Shown: positions 1 through 12,420, counted from the stretch's first letter. The stretch: 64,000 nt of DNA from Cycas panzhihuaensis (GCA_023213395.1 CM041465.1:203243741-203307740), one strand, 5' to 3'. Translations and numbers: made by a program. Notes: generated by a model not told the origin, from the letters alone.

Positions 1-2340
1 ATAAATGATCAAGGGATGTTGTGATGCCCATAGTGGTCACCAAGTCATGATGGATCAAAAATAAGAAGAGGTTTACCCAAGTTAGGTTGTTTAATACCAA
101 TGGAATCAAGAAGGGGTTGAGTTTGCTTAGGGTGTCTCTTAAGTAAATCAAACATAAAAATTCCTATAAATATAGACTCAATCTCCTTAATGATAAATAA
201 GCCTTTAATCTTAGTAATCTATGGGAGGGAACAATGAAAATCTATTTTAATAAGTGAAAGAGGGATTTTAAGAATTTCTCTAGTTGACTTGGATGAGGAG
301 CTAGCTTAAAGTTCTTTAATGTATAGGTGTTAATCGCTAAAAGGTTAGTTGTCTCCATTATGTTAATGATTTTGGCTTGGGTATCCTAGTCATCCTTAGG
401 AATGGGCTTTTAGTATATTAACATTTAGTGGGTTTAATAAAGGTGGAACCTTCTTTAGTTTTAGACTCAAAACTAGAGGATTGATCTTCCTCTTTAGTAG
501 GACCCTTTCCTTTTCATTTGTCTTCAAGGTTGGGAAAAGGATTGAAATAAATTGCCAAGACTTTGTTTAGGTGAGATGATTATTGAATGGATGAAGCGTA
601 GGTCCTACCAAGCTACTTGAGCTTATTTCACTCTAATCTATCATGGGTATTAGTTTGGTAGTAAGTGCACCAAGGGCCCTTCTTGTTAGGAGAATGAAGG
701 AGAGCCTTAGATGGCTATTCAAGTTTCTGATCTATAAGATGAATGGTCTTAGAATCCTTTAAAGGTTTAGGAGAAAAAGTTGAAAGCTTAGACATGATAA
801 AGCACTCCAAAGTATAAAGGGTAGAAGTAAGTCGATCATAGGTCCTATCATCTTGGCTATGCTTAGGTTTAGGAGTAGGCTCCTATATAAGAGTGGAAAA
901 GGTCTTATTTGACTTCTTGACTCCAAGATAAATCTTAAAATATTCAAGGGATAGGTGCTTATCAATGATACTCTAACAAGTAGTTGGTCCAAGTTTTAGC
1001 ACCTCAAGGTGGGCTTAAGGGTTGAGCACATTGATGAAGTCAAAAAGAAGATCAGAAGCAAAGGGGCATTGGCATGAATGGACCAAGTTTTAAAAATAAT
1101 GAATAAAATCCTAAGAGAACTTATCTACCTCTTATTTCATAAAAAAGAGTACTTTGACCCCCATCTCAAAAGGACAAGTAACATCAAAATAATTAATGAA
1201 TGATTCTACAAATTGTTGGAAGTAATGGGTGGATGCATTTGGCAGCTTGTATAACCATTTTAGGGAATCACTCACTAAGGTTTTAGGGAAGATCTACATC
1301 TTGATATGATCATAAGATAGGTAGTTAATGAATATAAGTGTAAAATCTTATACATGACCAGTCAGATCTTGACTCAACTCACCTCTAACTTGGGGGGTTC
1401 AAATATAAAGGGTGGGAGAGGGTATAAGAGAACCGTTTATAGGAAGGGATTCCTCTTATAATCAATATAAGTCCTCCCTATCATAAAAGAAGAGGAGGAA
1501 GATAGTTGTATACTAGATTAAGGTAAAGGAACCACTCTATATGTGGGTTGACCTTGGGTTGGAGTAGGATTAGCAGCATTTGAAGCACTAGCATAAAAGG
1601 TTAAATCACCATATGGTTGAGTGGGTGGTTGTATGTTGGTGATGCTAGTCTAAGGTTCATGAGAAGTAGGCATGTTGGGTTGTAATGAAGCCTAAGGAAT
1701 ATGGATATTACCTCAAAAAAGAGTGTATTCACCCATGCCTAAATGGGATGCAAAGGATTAACCATAATGCATTCCAAGTTGGGGATCAACTCCCTAAATG
1801 AATTGAGGAGTGAATGTAGTGATGAGCTTGAAAAGGGATGGAATGAGACCAATAGAAGGTGGTTATGTCTATGTGAAAATGGGAGGTGCCTAATTGGTAG
1901 GAATGGATTCTATTTGGATGGAATTAAATAGTATGGAAGCAGGTGTACGAGAGGATGAGGATGCAAGAACCAATTGTGAATGAGTAAGGCATTACCCCCA
2001 TGTAGAGTTGGTAGATGTACTGAGCCCTTAGGAAGGAGTGATAAAAATAAGAGGAACAAAAGATGGAGTGATAAAGTAGGTTAGATGGATATAAGCATAA
2101 TGTATAGGACCATATCTAAGAGATTGAGGACCTTGAAATGACTTGGATACTTTAAAGTCTAAAACATGGGTGCTACATATGGATATGGTATGTTACGTAG
2201 TAGGTAGAATGGAAGGTATCAAGGATATGGAGTAAGAAATAGAAGTGTTATCCCATTGATGAGGCTCATGGGAAGTTCCTACTTATATAGGGCACCTTAA
2301 CTTAAGGAGATTAAGGATATTCTCATGAAAAGGTGCATGA
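1..2340 (-). pseudogene. Gag relic of a Ty3/gypsy-like LTR retrotransposon
   Basis: Read on the minus strand, this stretch gives a broken Gag-like protein. The N-terminal part (about 2300-1500) is rich in Pro, Ser, Thr and Gln. A capsid-like segment follows near 1300-1100, with the spacing of a retrotransposon gag domain (a W-L-Y-K-L-P segment followed by aromatic pairs such as Y-F and S-F). Near 632-680 is a decayed zinc-finger-like motif of the type W-C-x2-Y/H-x5-H-x4-C, in which the last Cys position is lost. Several in-frame stops and frame changes interrupt it, so it is a pseudogene. The downstream end runs off the window, so protease and pol may lie to the left. Family assignment rests on the pattern of the decayed protein; the exact lineage cannot be told. 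Confidence 0.55.
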
Positions 2341-2493
2341 ATGCCTCGAGAAGAGGATGGTTTAATGTCTTCATGGGTATGACTTGAAGAGGGGCAAACT
2401 CTCTAAGAGGGAGTTATTCTAATATAAAATAGGCTAAACCAAATATGTGTAATTATGACCATGAGTAGGAGGTAGTGGGGGAGATCAATGGGG

Positions 2494-2610
2494 TGTTATT
2501 TTCATTATAGAGGAGTTAACAAAATATATTCAAGTATAAGTATTCAATAGATGTAACTAGAATGATTCATGTAATCAATCCAAGCAAGAATGCAAGTCTA
2601 CCCTATACTA
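2494..2610. repeat. Direct repeat copy A (117 bp)
   Basis: This 117-bp segment begins TGTTATTTTC and ends CCTATACTA. It recurs almost unchanged at 3241-3357 in the same orientation. It follows a purine-rich stretch (2472-2493). The TG start suggests a fragment of an LTR next to the Gag relic, or a local segmental duplication. Confidence 0.75.
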
Positions 2611-3240
2611 ATAGTCATTAAAATATTTGTTTGGGATTTAGATGGTCCTAAATGAATTAGTCCTTCTGCAAGGAGAGGGGATATAAAGGGAAGAGCCAAA
2701 TAATATATGACAAAACAGTCGTTTAGAGACTTAATAAATAACACAGTGTAATATCAACTTAAAATGCAACTTGAGAAAGTGACATGAGTAACCTAGGGTA
2801 GGCATAAATAAAGTTGTGAGAACAAAGGTTTAACTCACATGTTGATTTCTTTATATTTGTATTTAAGATAAATAGAGAAAGGTATATAAGAAAAGTAGAG
2901 GAATTAGAGAAGAAATCTTATAAGACCTTTATTATTTATGCCACACCCCTTGGTATGCTAAATCAATGTTGTCTAAGACTTGGGTATTAGTGCATGATTT
3001 CACCTCACTTTATATATCCACTTATCACTAAACATGCTTAGGTAATAATAATAACTCCTAGTTAGGGGCCTTCCTTAATAACCCTAAAAAATCCTTGTAG
3101 GTTTCATTATATCTCCACCTATGTGAAGAGGCTACTATTATGGTAATTTCTCCTTAATTCCCCTCAATAATACACCTATAGAGGGTTGTCTCTATCCCAA
3201 TGATTGATTCCATGTATACGGGGGTAACAATCTTCAACAA
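2611..3240. other. Non-coding spacer between the two direct repeats
   Basis: AT-rich sequence with no reading frame that resembles a protein. It may be the body of a decayed repeat bounded by the 117-bp copies. Confidence 0.4.
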
Positions 3241-3357
3241 TGTTATTTTCATTATAGAGGAGTTAACAAAATATATTCAAGTATAAGTATTCAATAGATG
3301 AAACTAGAATGATTCATGCAAGTAATCCAAGTAAGAATGAAAGTCTAACCTATACTA
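3241..3357. repeat. Direct repeat copy B (117 bp)
   Basis: Second copy of the repeat at 2494-2610, differing by a handful of bases and small offsetting indels. The 630 bp between the copies show no coding potential. Confidence 0.75.
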
Positions 3358-4875
3358 AGCACACCAAGCAAGTTACAAAAATGAAATAGGCATATTTGTG
3401 CAAGCAAATCTATTAAAAAGAAATAGGCAAACTAGAGGATCTAAGCCACAAGTGCACTTACACTTGGCTTTCCTCTTTCTAATCACATGTAGCTATATAA
3501 GAAATTGAAACAAGTAGTTCTACAAGCAAACTAAATGAAAATAATGAGTAAAGGATAGAAATAAAGGGGTTTGCCTTTTGAGGAGCCTCTTAGTCTTGTT
3601 TTCTTACTTAGTACTTCTTTATCCTTTTAGGTTCTTTCTAAGATGCTTTTCACCTTATACTAAAGGGATCTTAATTAGGTCTTCAAAAAAAAAACTCCTC
3701 AAAGATTAAAAAAACTAAAGATAACACCACAAATTGAGAGAGAGTTATGCAAAGAAGACACTAGTTAAGTTCTCTTTACTATGATAAACCATGATGAAAA
3801 AGCTTAAATAAAGGAAATAATGTTTGAGCATGAAAAGTGTAATATAATGCAAGAGATTGAATGAGAAATTATTGAGTGTTATTATACTTATATATGAACG
3901 TGGTAGGCATATTAGAATTATTCTTTGAAGATATATTGATTGACTTGTATATGCTAGCAAGAAAATTAGAGGTGAGCCAAACAAGCAAGCAGGCAATTAA
4001 AACTAGTTAATGCAAGTAGAATACCACAATCAAGAGGTAGCCTTTCATTTACAAGCCCAATCACAAATTCTTTCAAAGTAGAGAGTAATAAAGTCAAAGT
4101 AAATGATTCAAGAACATGCAAAAAACAAAAGAGACCTCAAACAATCACAAGTAATAATAACGACAACTAGTTTCTCATAAGCAAACTGACAAGTAAATGA
4201 CCAAATTAATGGTAAATTAAGCTTCTTAAACTAGAAGAAAACAAGACCTAATTAATTTATAAATAAGCTTGAATAAACAAGGATGTAAATACCAACTTAG
4301 AACAATTAATTTCTACTAGAAATCAAAATGTAAATGACAGCAAAAAAGAGAAGGGAACAATGTAGAAGAGAGAGAAAAGCCCCCCTCTAAAGAGGCTATG
4401 TATTTGCTCTTTAACTTAGCCAAATCACTTCATAATCACCACCAAACTTTGATCATAAGCATGTGAAAAAACCTTTAACACTTACACATAAGACAAATCA
4501 AACATGTAAAAAGACAAGAAGGCAAAATAAAACAAGAAAAAGAGTAAGCTTCCAAAAGTCCAAAATCCAAAAGTCCCATGCCAAATGAGCCTACAAGATT
4601 TTGTAGGGCTATTAGAACTTGGATTTTACTAGAAAACCACTTGTATTATGACCAAAATATTCTGATGTTGCATTTGGTATGATTAAAACAAACTAAAACA
4701 AAACATAAAACAAAGCAAAAAATATTTTTTTTTTAAATTTCGAGATAACACAAAACTTTAACACAATAGCCCCAGCAAAATTATGGTGGTACAATCAAAA
4801 TTTAGATGGTACCATCAAAATATTTAATAGTATATTTTGGTCCATCAAAATTTGATAGTACCATCAAATAATTTT
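3358..4875. other. AT-rich spacer with short TGGTACCATCAAAAT-type repeats
   Basis: No gene is visible. Between about 4780 and 4870 a short motif of the form GGTACCATCAAAATTT recurs four to five times with small changes (GGTACAATC, GGTACCATC, GGTCCATC, AGTACCATC). The remainder is A-rich and unassigned. Confidence 0.5.
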
Positions 4876-5368
4876 GGCAAGATCTATTGAGGAGAATAAA
4901 GGAACAATGCATAAACATAAAATGATTCAACTTATATTAGAAAGCTTGAGAAAAGACTTGTACAAAATACATAACATATTATGTAAAGTGAGGAGAATTA
5001 TTCTATACTCAACCTATCTATAATGTTTTTGGCAACATAATATTAAACTTTAAAACTATAATAAGATGCATGGGAATGATCTCTTTTTACATAAGAGTTC
5101 TTGACTACAAGACCATGGTATATGTTATATATCAAAATAAGAAGAAATATTTGAGTACAACTTTTCTTCCTAAATATAAATGATGGTGATAATATCAACC
5201 ATCAAATATTAACTATTCATATAAGACATATGACTAAGTCATTAAAGATAAAATAGATAAAGTGACAATTTAAAATCATACAAAATATAACGCTAGAATA
5301 AAGCATAAAATACCAAAATAAAACTATATATGGTCAGGACTTAATGCTAAAACATAAAGGTTATAATA
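4876..5368 (-). repeat. E1 left LTR (3' LTR on the minus strand)
   Basis: About 450 bp here align by eye with 22645-23120, sharing runs such as AAATGATTCAACTTATATTA and GATAAAGTGACAATTTAAAA. The inner edge is set at 5368 because a purine tract on the minus strand (5369-5377) and the RNase H stop codon follow at once. The outer edge is uncertain by tens of bases. Confidence 0.75.
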
Positions 5369-5377
5369 CTTTCCCTG
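5369..5377 (-). other. E1 polypurine tract
   Basis: On the minus strand this reads CAGGGAAAG. It lies between the stop codon of the RNase H relic (about 5393) and the LTR, where a plus-strand primer for reverse transcription is expected. Confidence 0.6.
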
Positions 5378-5389
5378 AATGTGTATAAT

Positions 5390-6830
5390 ACTAAGTTAAA
5401 CGCTGAGGTCATCTTGAAAATACTTCAACTTCTCTTTACTAAGTGCTTTGGTGAAGATGTCAGTACATTATTGATTTATCAATTTATAGACAAGATCAAT
5501 CTCACCATTTCAGACATGTTCTCTAATGAAGTGGTAATAGAACTTAATGTTTCTTATTTATACATGAAATATAGGATTCCTAAAAATCTTATGCATACTT
5601 TGATTATCATAGTATAATGGAGTTGGGAGTGATTACTTAATGCCAAGCTCTCCAAGAATCTGTCTTAGCCAAATAACCTTATATACTACTCTGATAGTAG
5701 CTTTATATTCTATTTTAATGGAGGAAAAGTGATATTTGGTTACTTCTTATAACTCCACAAAATAACTATAGGCCTAAAGTTAAAATAGTAATCTAAAGTA
5801 GATTTATATTTGTATTGGTATCCTCACCAATTAGAATTAAGGGACTCTTCAAGTGTGAAGTTCTTGTTATGAGTATATTGGAAATTATACTACAATATAC
5901 CTTTGAGGTAACCAAAAATCCTCTTTATAGTATTTTAGTATCATTGATTAGGTTGAATTATAAATTTAGAGTAAATTATAATAGCATATATAATGTTAGA
6001 CCTAATATTTGTTAGATAAATAAGACTACCTACTAGTTGTCTAAAGAGGGTGAAATCAATAGATTTTCTTCCTTATCAAATGGTAATTTAGTACTTACAT
6101 CTATAGGGGTCGATAAAGATTTACGATCCTACATTTTGAAATATTACAAAATATCCTAACTATACTTATTTGGATATGAAGATATGGCCTAGCTATTGCC
6201 ATACCTCCATACCAAGAAAATAATGATGAAGCTCAAGATTAATCATCCCTAAACTTCTTTTTAAGTCACCTTGAAGATTTTCTATCATTTCAATATTATT
6301 TCCAATAATTATTAGATCATCAATATATAACATAACAAGAGTGACATGTTGGTATTAAACCTTAATATATAGATTTAAGTCTGATGAGGATCGATGAAAA
6401 TTATATCTCAAGAAGCAATCATCGATTTTCAAAAACCAAGTAAGTGCTACATATTCCAGACTATATAAGGCCTTTTTAAGGTGACAAATAAGATGTTATT
6501 TATTATATGAAATATAATTAAGAAGTTATTTCAGATATACTTCCTCAGTTAAATCGTCATTAAAAAAATCACTTTTGGCATCCATCTAATATAATAGCCA
6601 TTTACATTGAGTAGCTCTATCCATAACCACTTTAATGGTGTTCATATTTATGACAAGTATAAATGTTTTGTCATAGTCATTGCCTTCCTACTATTTAAAA
6701 CTTTTTATAACCAGATGAGTTTTATATCACTCAATAATGCCATTAGATTAAAATTTATTTTGTAGATCCACTTGCAATTGATGGTCTATTTACCTTCTAA
6801 GAATTCAACCAAGTCCCACATGTCATTATG
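5390..6830 (-). pseudogene. E1 reverse transcriptase and RNase H relic (Ty1/copia)
   Basis: The RNase H end is the clearest part. Going down from 5617 on the minus strand are Y-D-N-Q-S with a catalytic Asp, a N-P-I-F-H-type segment, a Y-H-F-I-R-E helix, and the copia end motif T-D-I-F-T-K-A-L (about 5419-5460), then the stop near 5393. The RT active site reads Y-I-D-D followed by L-I-I-I-G-N (about 6294-6350), so the catalytic Asp pair is kept. Further upstream are the W-V-Y-K-type start of RT and the M-D-V-K region, in shifted frames. Stops and frameshifts are scattered throughout. The order RNase H after RT after integrase is that of Ty1/copia rather than gypsy. Confidence 0.85.
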
Positions 6831-7121
6831 ATAAATAAAATGGATCTCATCATCCAGTATAGCTTATCACTTTTCATTTATATATGCCTCCTAAAAAATG
6901 GAAGGCTCTAGAGTATTAAGTACTTTGGCCATAAGTACATGGTTAATAGTAGTTGGTGGTCATATTATAGATGGGTATTTTACCTTCAATAGTTTACATA
7001 ACTATTATAATCTATATATACTATTTTGTAAACTTCTTTGCCAATATAAATGTTACTTTAATGTCTTATGATAATGAACTATACTAAAACTCAAAAATAC
7101 TTACAATACTTAATGAAGGAA

Positions 7122-8720
7122 TTAAGAAAGATAATGGGGGAGAAGTAGGTGTTGATGAAGGATATGGTGTGGAAGATATTGAGGGGATAGAACCCTCAAT
7201 GATGGTTTTACCTTTATCAAGGGAGATAAGAATGGAATTAAGGTCCAACTCTCTATTGTCTTTTGTAAATATAATATCTTAAGAGATATGCATCCTTTTG
7301 TGAATGTGATCATATAATGTATAGGCTTTACTATGAGTATCATACTTGATAAACATGTATTTGAGACTTTTGTCATTAAGCTTCCATCTTTACTCTTGGG
7401 GAATATTTATATAAGTTGTACACTTAAAAGTATAAAGATAGTTGATTATGGATTTCTAGCTAATCCAAGCCTTTGCAGGTATCTTACTTAAGATTATTGT
7501 AGTATAATTATAATTTGATAAGTAAGTAGTAGTTTGTGTTGAGAAAACTAGGTCCTAATAACTAGAAACTGCCATTAAGATCTAAACTATTTTACAACTA
7601 GTTATAAGAATTTAAACTAAAATTTAACATACAAGTTCTTAAACTAGAGATAATATAATAAATAAATTAGAAAGCCAAAGCATCATATATACATTGATAT
7701 AATGTAATAAAACCCTAGTAGTGTACTAGGAAAATATCCATATAGGAAAAGTATCAATCTTTATTATAAAAAAATGGAGAAATATCCATAATCTGCAATA
7801 GAATGGTCATAGTAACAATAACTAGCTACCTCTTCTTAATACAGTATATTCAATACATAGAAGACTATCAACCTAATGAAAAAACACCCTAAATCAAGCT
7901 ATATAAGAGAGTCATATAAGGCACAAATCTTGACCATAGAATCTAGGGTATTTTAAATAAATGACCCTGATTCTCTTTATAGATTAGTATGTTTTATAGT
8001 ACTAGCTTTTTGGGTCAAGGGCTACTGCCCCCATTAGATCCCCCTGTTAAAGTTTGAGGGGGAAACCACACTATCAACCTATTTAATAGTTTGTACTACT
8101 TCTACTCAGTATGACTAAGTGAGACCTTAAGTATGCATCATGCACTTTACCTTACTGGCTAAAGTTTTGTTCATCTTTTCTACCAGACCATTTTGTTGAG
8201 GTATATAAGGGGCAAGAAATTGGCATTTGATGTCATTTTGAATATAAAATTGATTAAAATCCTTAGATATATACTCACCACCATTATCAAAGTAAAGTTT
8301 CTTTATTCACATGCTTGACCCATTTTTAATTACAATTTTAAATTCTTTAAATTTGTTAATTACTTCTAATTTATATCTAAGAAAATAAATCCACATATTA
8401 TATAAGTAATCATTAATAAAGGTAATAAAGAATAAAACTCCTCCAAGAGATTGTATAGACATAGCTCTATAAATATCTAAATAGATAAGCTATAATGAGT
8501 GTTGTGCTCTCTAAGCCTAACATTTTTTAAAAGGTTCCTGATGTTGGTTCTTCATAAGGCAAGCTTTGCATAGGCAATTACCTATTGAGATTTTAGACAA
8601 TCCATATACTATATTTTGTTTGAACATTAGTCTGATGTTATTTAGGTTTAAATGACCTAAATTTTCGTTCTATAATTTAGTCTTATTTAGAGAATACAAG
8701 ATTAAGGCATAAGGTTTACG
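7122..8720 (-). pseudogene. E1 integrase relic (Ty1/copia), split by an insertion
   Basis: Minus-strand reading gives a decayed zinc-binding region with C-L-C-K-A-C near 8560-8600. The integrase core follows: L-D-I-Y in place of T-D-I-C (about 8480), then F-D-N-G-G-E-Y with the second catalytic Asp kept (about 8275-8290), then P-Q-Q-N-G-L-V-E with the catalytic Glu kept (about 8180-8215). The C-terminal part (K-A-W-I segment and the S-K-x-Y-x-L-Y-D-type region) resumes at about 7540 and runs to about 7130, so a 0.55-kb segment (7538-8086) interrupts it. Integrase joins element cDNA to the host chromosome. The copy is dead through stops, frameshifts and the insertion. Confidence 0.8.
7538..8086. 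mobile_element. Unassigned 0.55-kb insertion in the E1 integrase region
   Basis: The copia protein pattern stops at about 8090 and resumes at about 7537. The two edges carry the same 8 bp, TAGTTTGT (7530-7537 and 8087-8094), as a target duplication would leave. The inserted DNA begins GTTGAGAAAACTAGG and ends with a C-rich and G-rich patch (about 8025-8065). It contains TATATAAGAGAG-like sequence. A short inverted match (GTTGA at one end, TCAAC near the other) is present but no long terminal inverted repeat. It could be a small non-autonomous DNA element or a decayed solo LTR. Confidence 0.5.
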
Positions 8721-8989
8721 AGATGTTTTGTCTAATTTATAAAGACTATGATCCTCATAACCAATGGCAACAATCTAGTCTTCTCTATCTCTTATGATAT
8801 ATTTCTTATCTTTAAATAATATACTTATATGTTATTTGTCTAATTGGCTAATAGAGAGTAGGTTTCTAGACATTCCTAGTATAAGAAATACATTGCCACT
8901 AGAAAATGTAGGAGTAGGGTATTGATCATTAAAATGTGTAATTATACTTATACCTGGTATTTCTATAGTGATATTATTCCTAAAGGTCA

Positions 8990-10092
8990 TTATTGTTCCC
9001 TTTATCTTTTATATATCTATTAATAATTCAGCATCATCTATTACATAACTTGATGCTATTGAATTAACAACTTAAGTGTTGTTATTTAAAAGTCACTATA
9101 AGCACAAAAGATCTTATCCCTTTGATTGTGCTATATTGTATGGACCTAAAAACCACCATGAACTATTCCCCTTAGACTATCATAATGATCATATCATAAT
9201 ACACCTCGAGTTGGTCCTTATGAGGGTTAATATTATTATTGTTGATGATGTTGATGTTATTATTGTTGTTGTTGTTGTTATTGTATATCACTCTACTTCT
9301 TCCTACATTCCAGTTGAATGTGGCCTACTTTGTCATAATAATGATAAATGTCAATATTTGATTTAACTTACTTGATGTTAATATTTCCAAATTCTTCTAA
9401 AAGTTTTGCTTGGATTAAAATGAATGATTCTTTTTAAATTTAGTTTTGAAAGTGTCTAATGTGCTTGCCTTATTTTGTCAGAAGTAGATTTTCCCCTCTT
9501 ATAGTAATAGTATTTCTAACCTGTTAAAAGTTAGAATGGATAAGGTGCCCTTTCATAAGATATCTAAGATGAAGTTATTCTAGTATTTTAGAAGAGCATA
9601 AGTTATAGCAGTACTTAAGTCTTCATTTAAAGTTATCTTTCTAAGAGCTGTTAGTTAATTTCTTATAGCTTTTACATAAAATAAATAGATTATTATGGGC
9701 AAAATAAATTGCAAGCTAAACAACTTAGCTTTATACATTACAATTCTAACAACATCTCTACATTTATATAAGGCAACAATTGTATCCCAAACCTCTTTAG
9801 ATGCTATTGCAGATTCCATGTTCTAATCAACACTAACATTTAAAGATAAATGAATAAATACAAGTGCAACTTTATCTTTTACTTTAAAAGTAGCAAATAT
9901 AATAGGCTTAGTAGGAGTAAGATTATTTTGACTTGTTAGATATGGTGTTGGTTTAAATTTAGTGGTGATGCCAAATAGATAGCCCCATAACTCATTCATG
10001 GTTAATAGATTCTTTACTTACCTCTTCCATGTCAAATAATTTTTAATGTTTATTAATATAATTGTGTTTGTGTTAAGCATCTAATTTACCAT
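8990..10092 (-). pseudogene. E1 Gag and protease relic (Ty1/copia)
   Basis: Gag starts plausibly at the ATG whose complement is 10090-10092. A W-K-R segment and a W-D-T-I-V-A-L-Y helix (about 9780-9795) belong to the usual copia Gag core. A zinc knuckle sits at about 9300-9355 and reads Y-x2-Y-D-K-V-G-H-x4-C: spacing is kept but two Cys positions have become Tyr. A Gln- and Asn-coding triplet tract (9226-9290) follows it. The protease motif near 9030-9060 has Asn where the catalytic Asp of D-S-G is expected. Gag packages RNA in the virus-like particle and the protease cuts the polyprotein; neither could work from this copy. Confidence 0.75.
9226..9290. repeat. ATT/GTT trinucleotide repeat
   Basis: A run of ATT, GTT and GAT triplets. 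On the minus strand it lies within the E1 Gag relic, where it would code an Asn- or Gln-rich tract after the zinc knuckle. Confidence 0.75.
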
Positions 10093-10498
10093 GATAAAAG
10101 ATTATAACTAAAAATAAGCTTGGAAACTATTGAGTTATAATGCACAAGTTTCATTCAATATCTCAAATTATTTAGTGCTAGGCTAAAAATCATAAAGATA
10201 GAATGGAGGGCCTCACTAGTAAATCATGCAACCTTATGACTAGATTAGATATTGGTCAAGTTATCAGAATTTATACAATTAAGGCAATGTTAATTGGCAT
10301 TGTGTATTACATTTTCCTTAGTATTCACAACATTGATAACACCATTTTTTAGTCTCCCTACTTATTTCTTAATTGTTGTGCACTAGTCATATAGTCAGTT
10401 GGTCCCCTAAGGAATGCACCAAGCTTAAGACTTCAATATTTTTTCGAATTTTTAATGTTGATCACAAGTGATATTAAGTTATTTTAGAACATGCCTTA
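10093..10498. other. Leader-side spacer of E1 before the E2 insertion
   Basis: AT-rich, no reading frame of note. It ends with CCTTA (10494-10498), the left copy of the E2 target duplication. Confidence 0.5.
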
Positions 10499-10744
10499 TG
10501 TTAAAAATGGGAGCAAAACCAAATCAAATACATATGCCAATCACATAAACGAATATGCATAGATATCCAGTGGGAAAACCCACCTCAGAACTTTGATTAC
10601 ATTTGATCTAAAAGCATAAAGAGTATAAGGTGATCTTCAGATATATATAGATCTGAAAAGGCCTAAAAATAAACATCTGTCAGCCCAAAATAATAATAAA
10701 GATTTTTGCATAATATTTACATTAGTCGGGTAGTATTTTTAACA
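10499..10744 (-). repeat. E2 3' LTR
   Basis: 246 bp, TG at the left edge and CA at 10743-10744. It matches 16483-16734 along its full length at about 90% by eye. It contains a TATATATA stretch that is 6 bp shorter than in the other copy. Confidence 0.95.
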
Positions 10745-10759
10745 TCCCTGCTTAATGTA

Positions 10760-11200
10760 AATGTTGGTCTTCAAAATAAGGAAGTGTCTAACCTTTGTCT
10801 TGAAAACCAAATTCTCCTTCAAGATTAAGTCCTAAATGTGCATGAATCTTTAAAAACTAATCTTCAGTAAGAGCCTTGGTAAACACATCGGCAAGCTACT
10901 CCTCACTTGGACAATATTCAGTCTGCATCTTTCCTAATCTGATCAACTCACAAATGTAGTGGTGTTGAATTTCAATGTGCTTTATACGTGTGTGAAACTC
11001 TAGACTCTTTGAAATTTGAATAGTACTTTGATTATCATAATGAATAACTAGAGTGTTAGATGATATACCTAGTGTCTCCAAAAGTCCCTGCAACCATACA
11101 GCTTTGCTTGCACCAACACTTAGACTTTGATACTCTGCTTCTGTAGAAGAGAAGGCCATGGTAGATTACTTTTTAGATTGCCAAGAGACAAACCCATTTC
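10760..11200 (-). pseudogene. E2 RNase H relic
   Basis: An open segment at 10896-11159 gives S-S-T-E-A-E-Y with the catalytic Glu, W-L-Q-G-L-L-E, H-Y-D-N-Q-S with a catalytic Asp, and the R-I-K-H-I-E-I-Q-H-H segment. The end motif A-D-V-F-T-K-A-L-T-E-D lies at about 10865-10895, after a Gln-to-stop change. The reading continues to the 3' LTR. RNase H removes the RNA strand during reverse transcription. Confidence 0.9.
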
Positions 11201-11349
11201 TAATGCCAAAAATATACCCTGTGGTTGATTCGGTCTTCAGTATCTCCGTCCCAATCAGCATATGTATACCCATACAATTTTGCCTTGCCACCATGAAGGT
11301 ATTCAAGACCAAGATTAAGTGTACCCTTAATATACTTTAAAATCCTCTT

Positions 11350-12420
11350 CATTACATTCAAATGTAGCTCTAGGGGATTTTACATAAAACGAGACACTAA
11401 TCCAATAGCATAGGCAATATCAGGTCTAGTATGAGTTAGATAAATCAAACTCCCTACTAATTATCGATATAATGTCCCATCTACAGCTGGTTTATCCATG
11501 TTCTTCTGAAGTTGTGTGTCTTTCAAGCATGGTGTTCTAGCCAGTTTGCAATCCTTCAGCCCAAATTTCTCAAGTAGGGATTGAGCATACCTTGTCTACA
11601 ACATCATGATGTGATCTTTCATCTGCCTAATCTCGATGCCCAAAAAGTGATGGAGAGGACCAAGATCTATCATATCAAAGTTATGACCCAAAAAGGTAAT
11701 TGTATATGTAATAGTCCTACTATAATTTCCTGTAATAATAAGGTTATCCACATACAAAACAGTAAGAATAATTGAAGATCCTTTCTTTCTAATATAAAGA
11801 CTTGGTTCAAAATCTGTTGTCACAAAGCCATGATCCTTTAATCTAGCATCAATCTTCTTGTACTAAGCACGTGGTGCTTGTTTTAAGCCATAAAGAGATT
11901 TCTTTAATCGACATACTAAATGCTCATGTCCTTTCTTCACGAAACCTGGAGGTTGGGCCATATAAATCTCCTCCTTCAAGTCTCCATGAAGAAAAGTGGA
12001 CTTTACATCCATTTGATGTAACACCCAACCAAAAGCAGCTACTAAAGTAAGGATTAATCAAACCATTGAAATCTTAGAGACCAATGCAAAAGTCTCTTCA
12101 TAATCGATTCCTTCTTTCTATTTAAAATCTTGAGCTACAAGTCTAGCTTTATACTTATCTACTTCACCATTGGTGTAATACTTTACCTTGTAGACCCACT
12201 TGCAGCCAACCAAGTTTTTTGAGGGAGGAAGTCAGACTAAATCCTATGTATTATTCTTCATAAGGGAACAAAATTCTTCCTCCATTACAGCTTTCTATCA
12301 TGGATCTTCCTTCGCTTCATCAAATGAAATAAAGTCGTTAGTGTTCATCACTAAGACCTGACTGGCATATTGACTCCTTGCCCTCTGACCATCTTCTAGA
12401 TTTTCAATTGTCACTCCTAA
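11350..12420 (-). pseudogene. E2 reverse transcriptase relic
   Basis: The RT reads K-W-V-Y-K-V-K near 12180-12205, K-A-R-L-V-A, H-Q-M-D-V-K with [12 protein letters not shown] near 11975-12015, and [10 protein letters not shown] near 11870-11900. The active site is Y-V-D-N (11743-11754) where Y-V-D-D is required: the second Asp is now Asn through one G-to-A change. Downstream are D-L-G-P-L-H-H-F-L-G-I-E-I and the T-R-P-D-I-A-Y-A segment. Order and motifs are those of a Ty1/copia RT. Scattered stops plus the Asn substitution make it inactive. Confidence 0.9.

Noticed and set aside
1743-1931. 62-codon plus-strand open frame
   Set aside because: It is antisense to the Gag relic and shows no domain or start context.
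5381-5617. 78-codon plus-strand open frame
   Set aside because: It is the antisense of the E1 RNase H relic, whose minus-strand motifs (Y-D-N-Q-S and T-D-I-F-T-K-A-L) are clear.
10093-10498. E1 5' LTR immediately left of E2
   Set aside because: No similarity by eye to the E1 LTR at 4876-5368.
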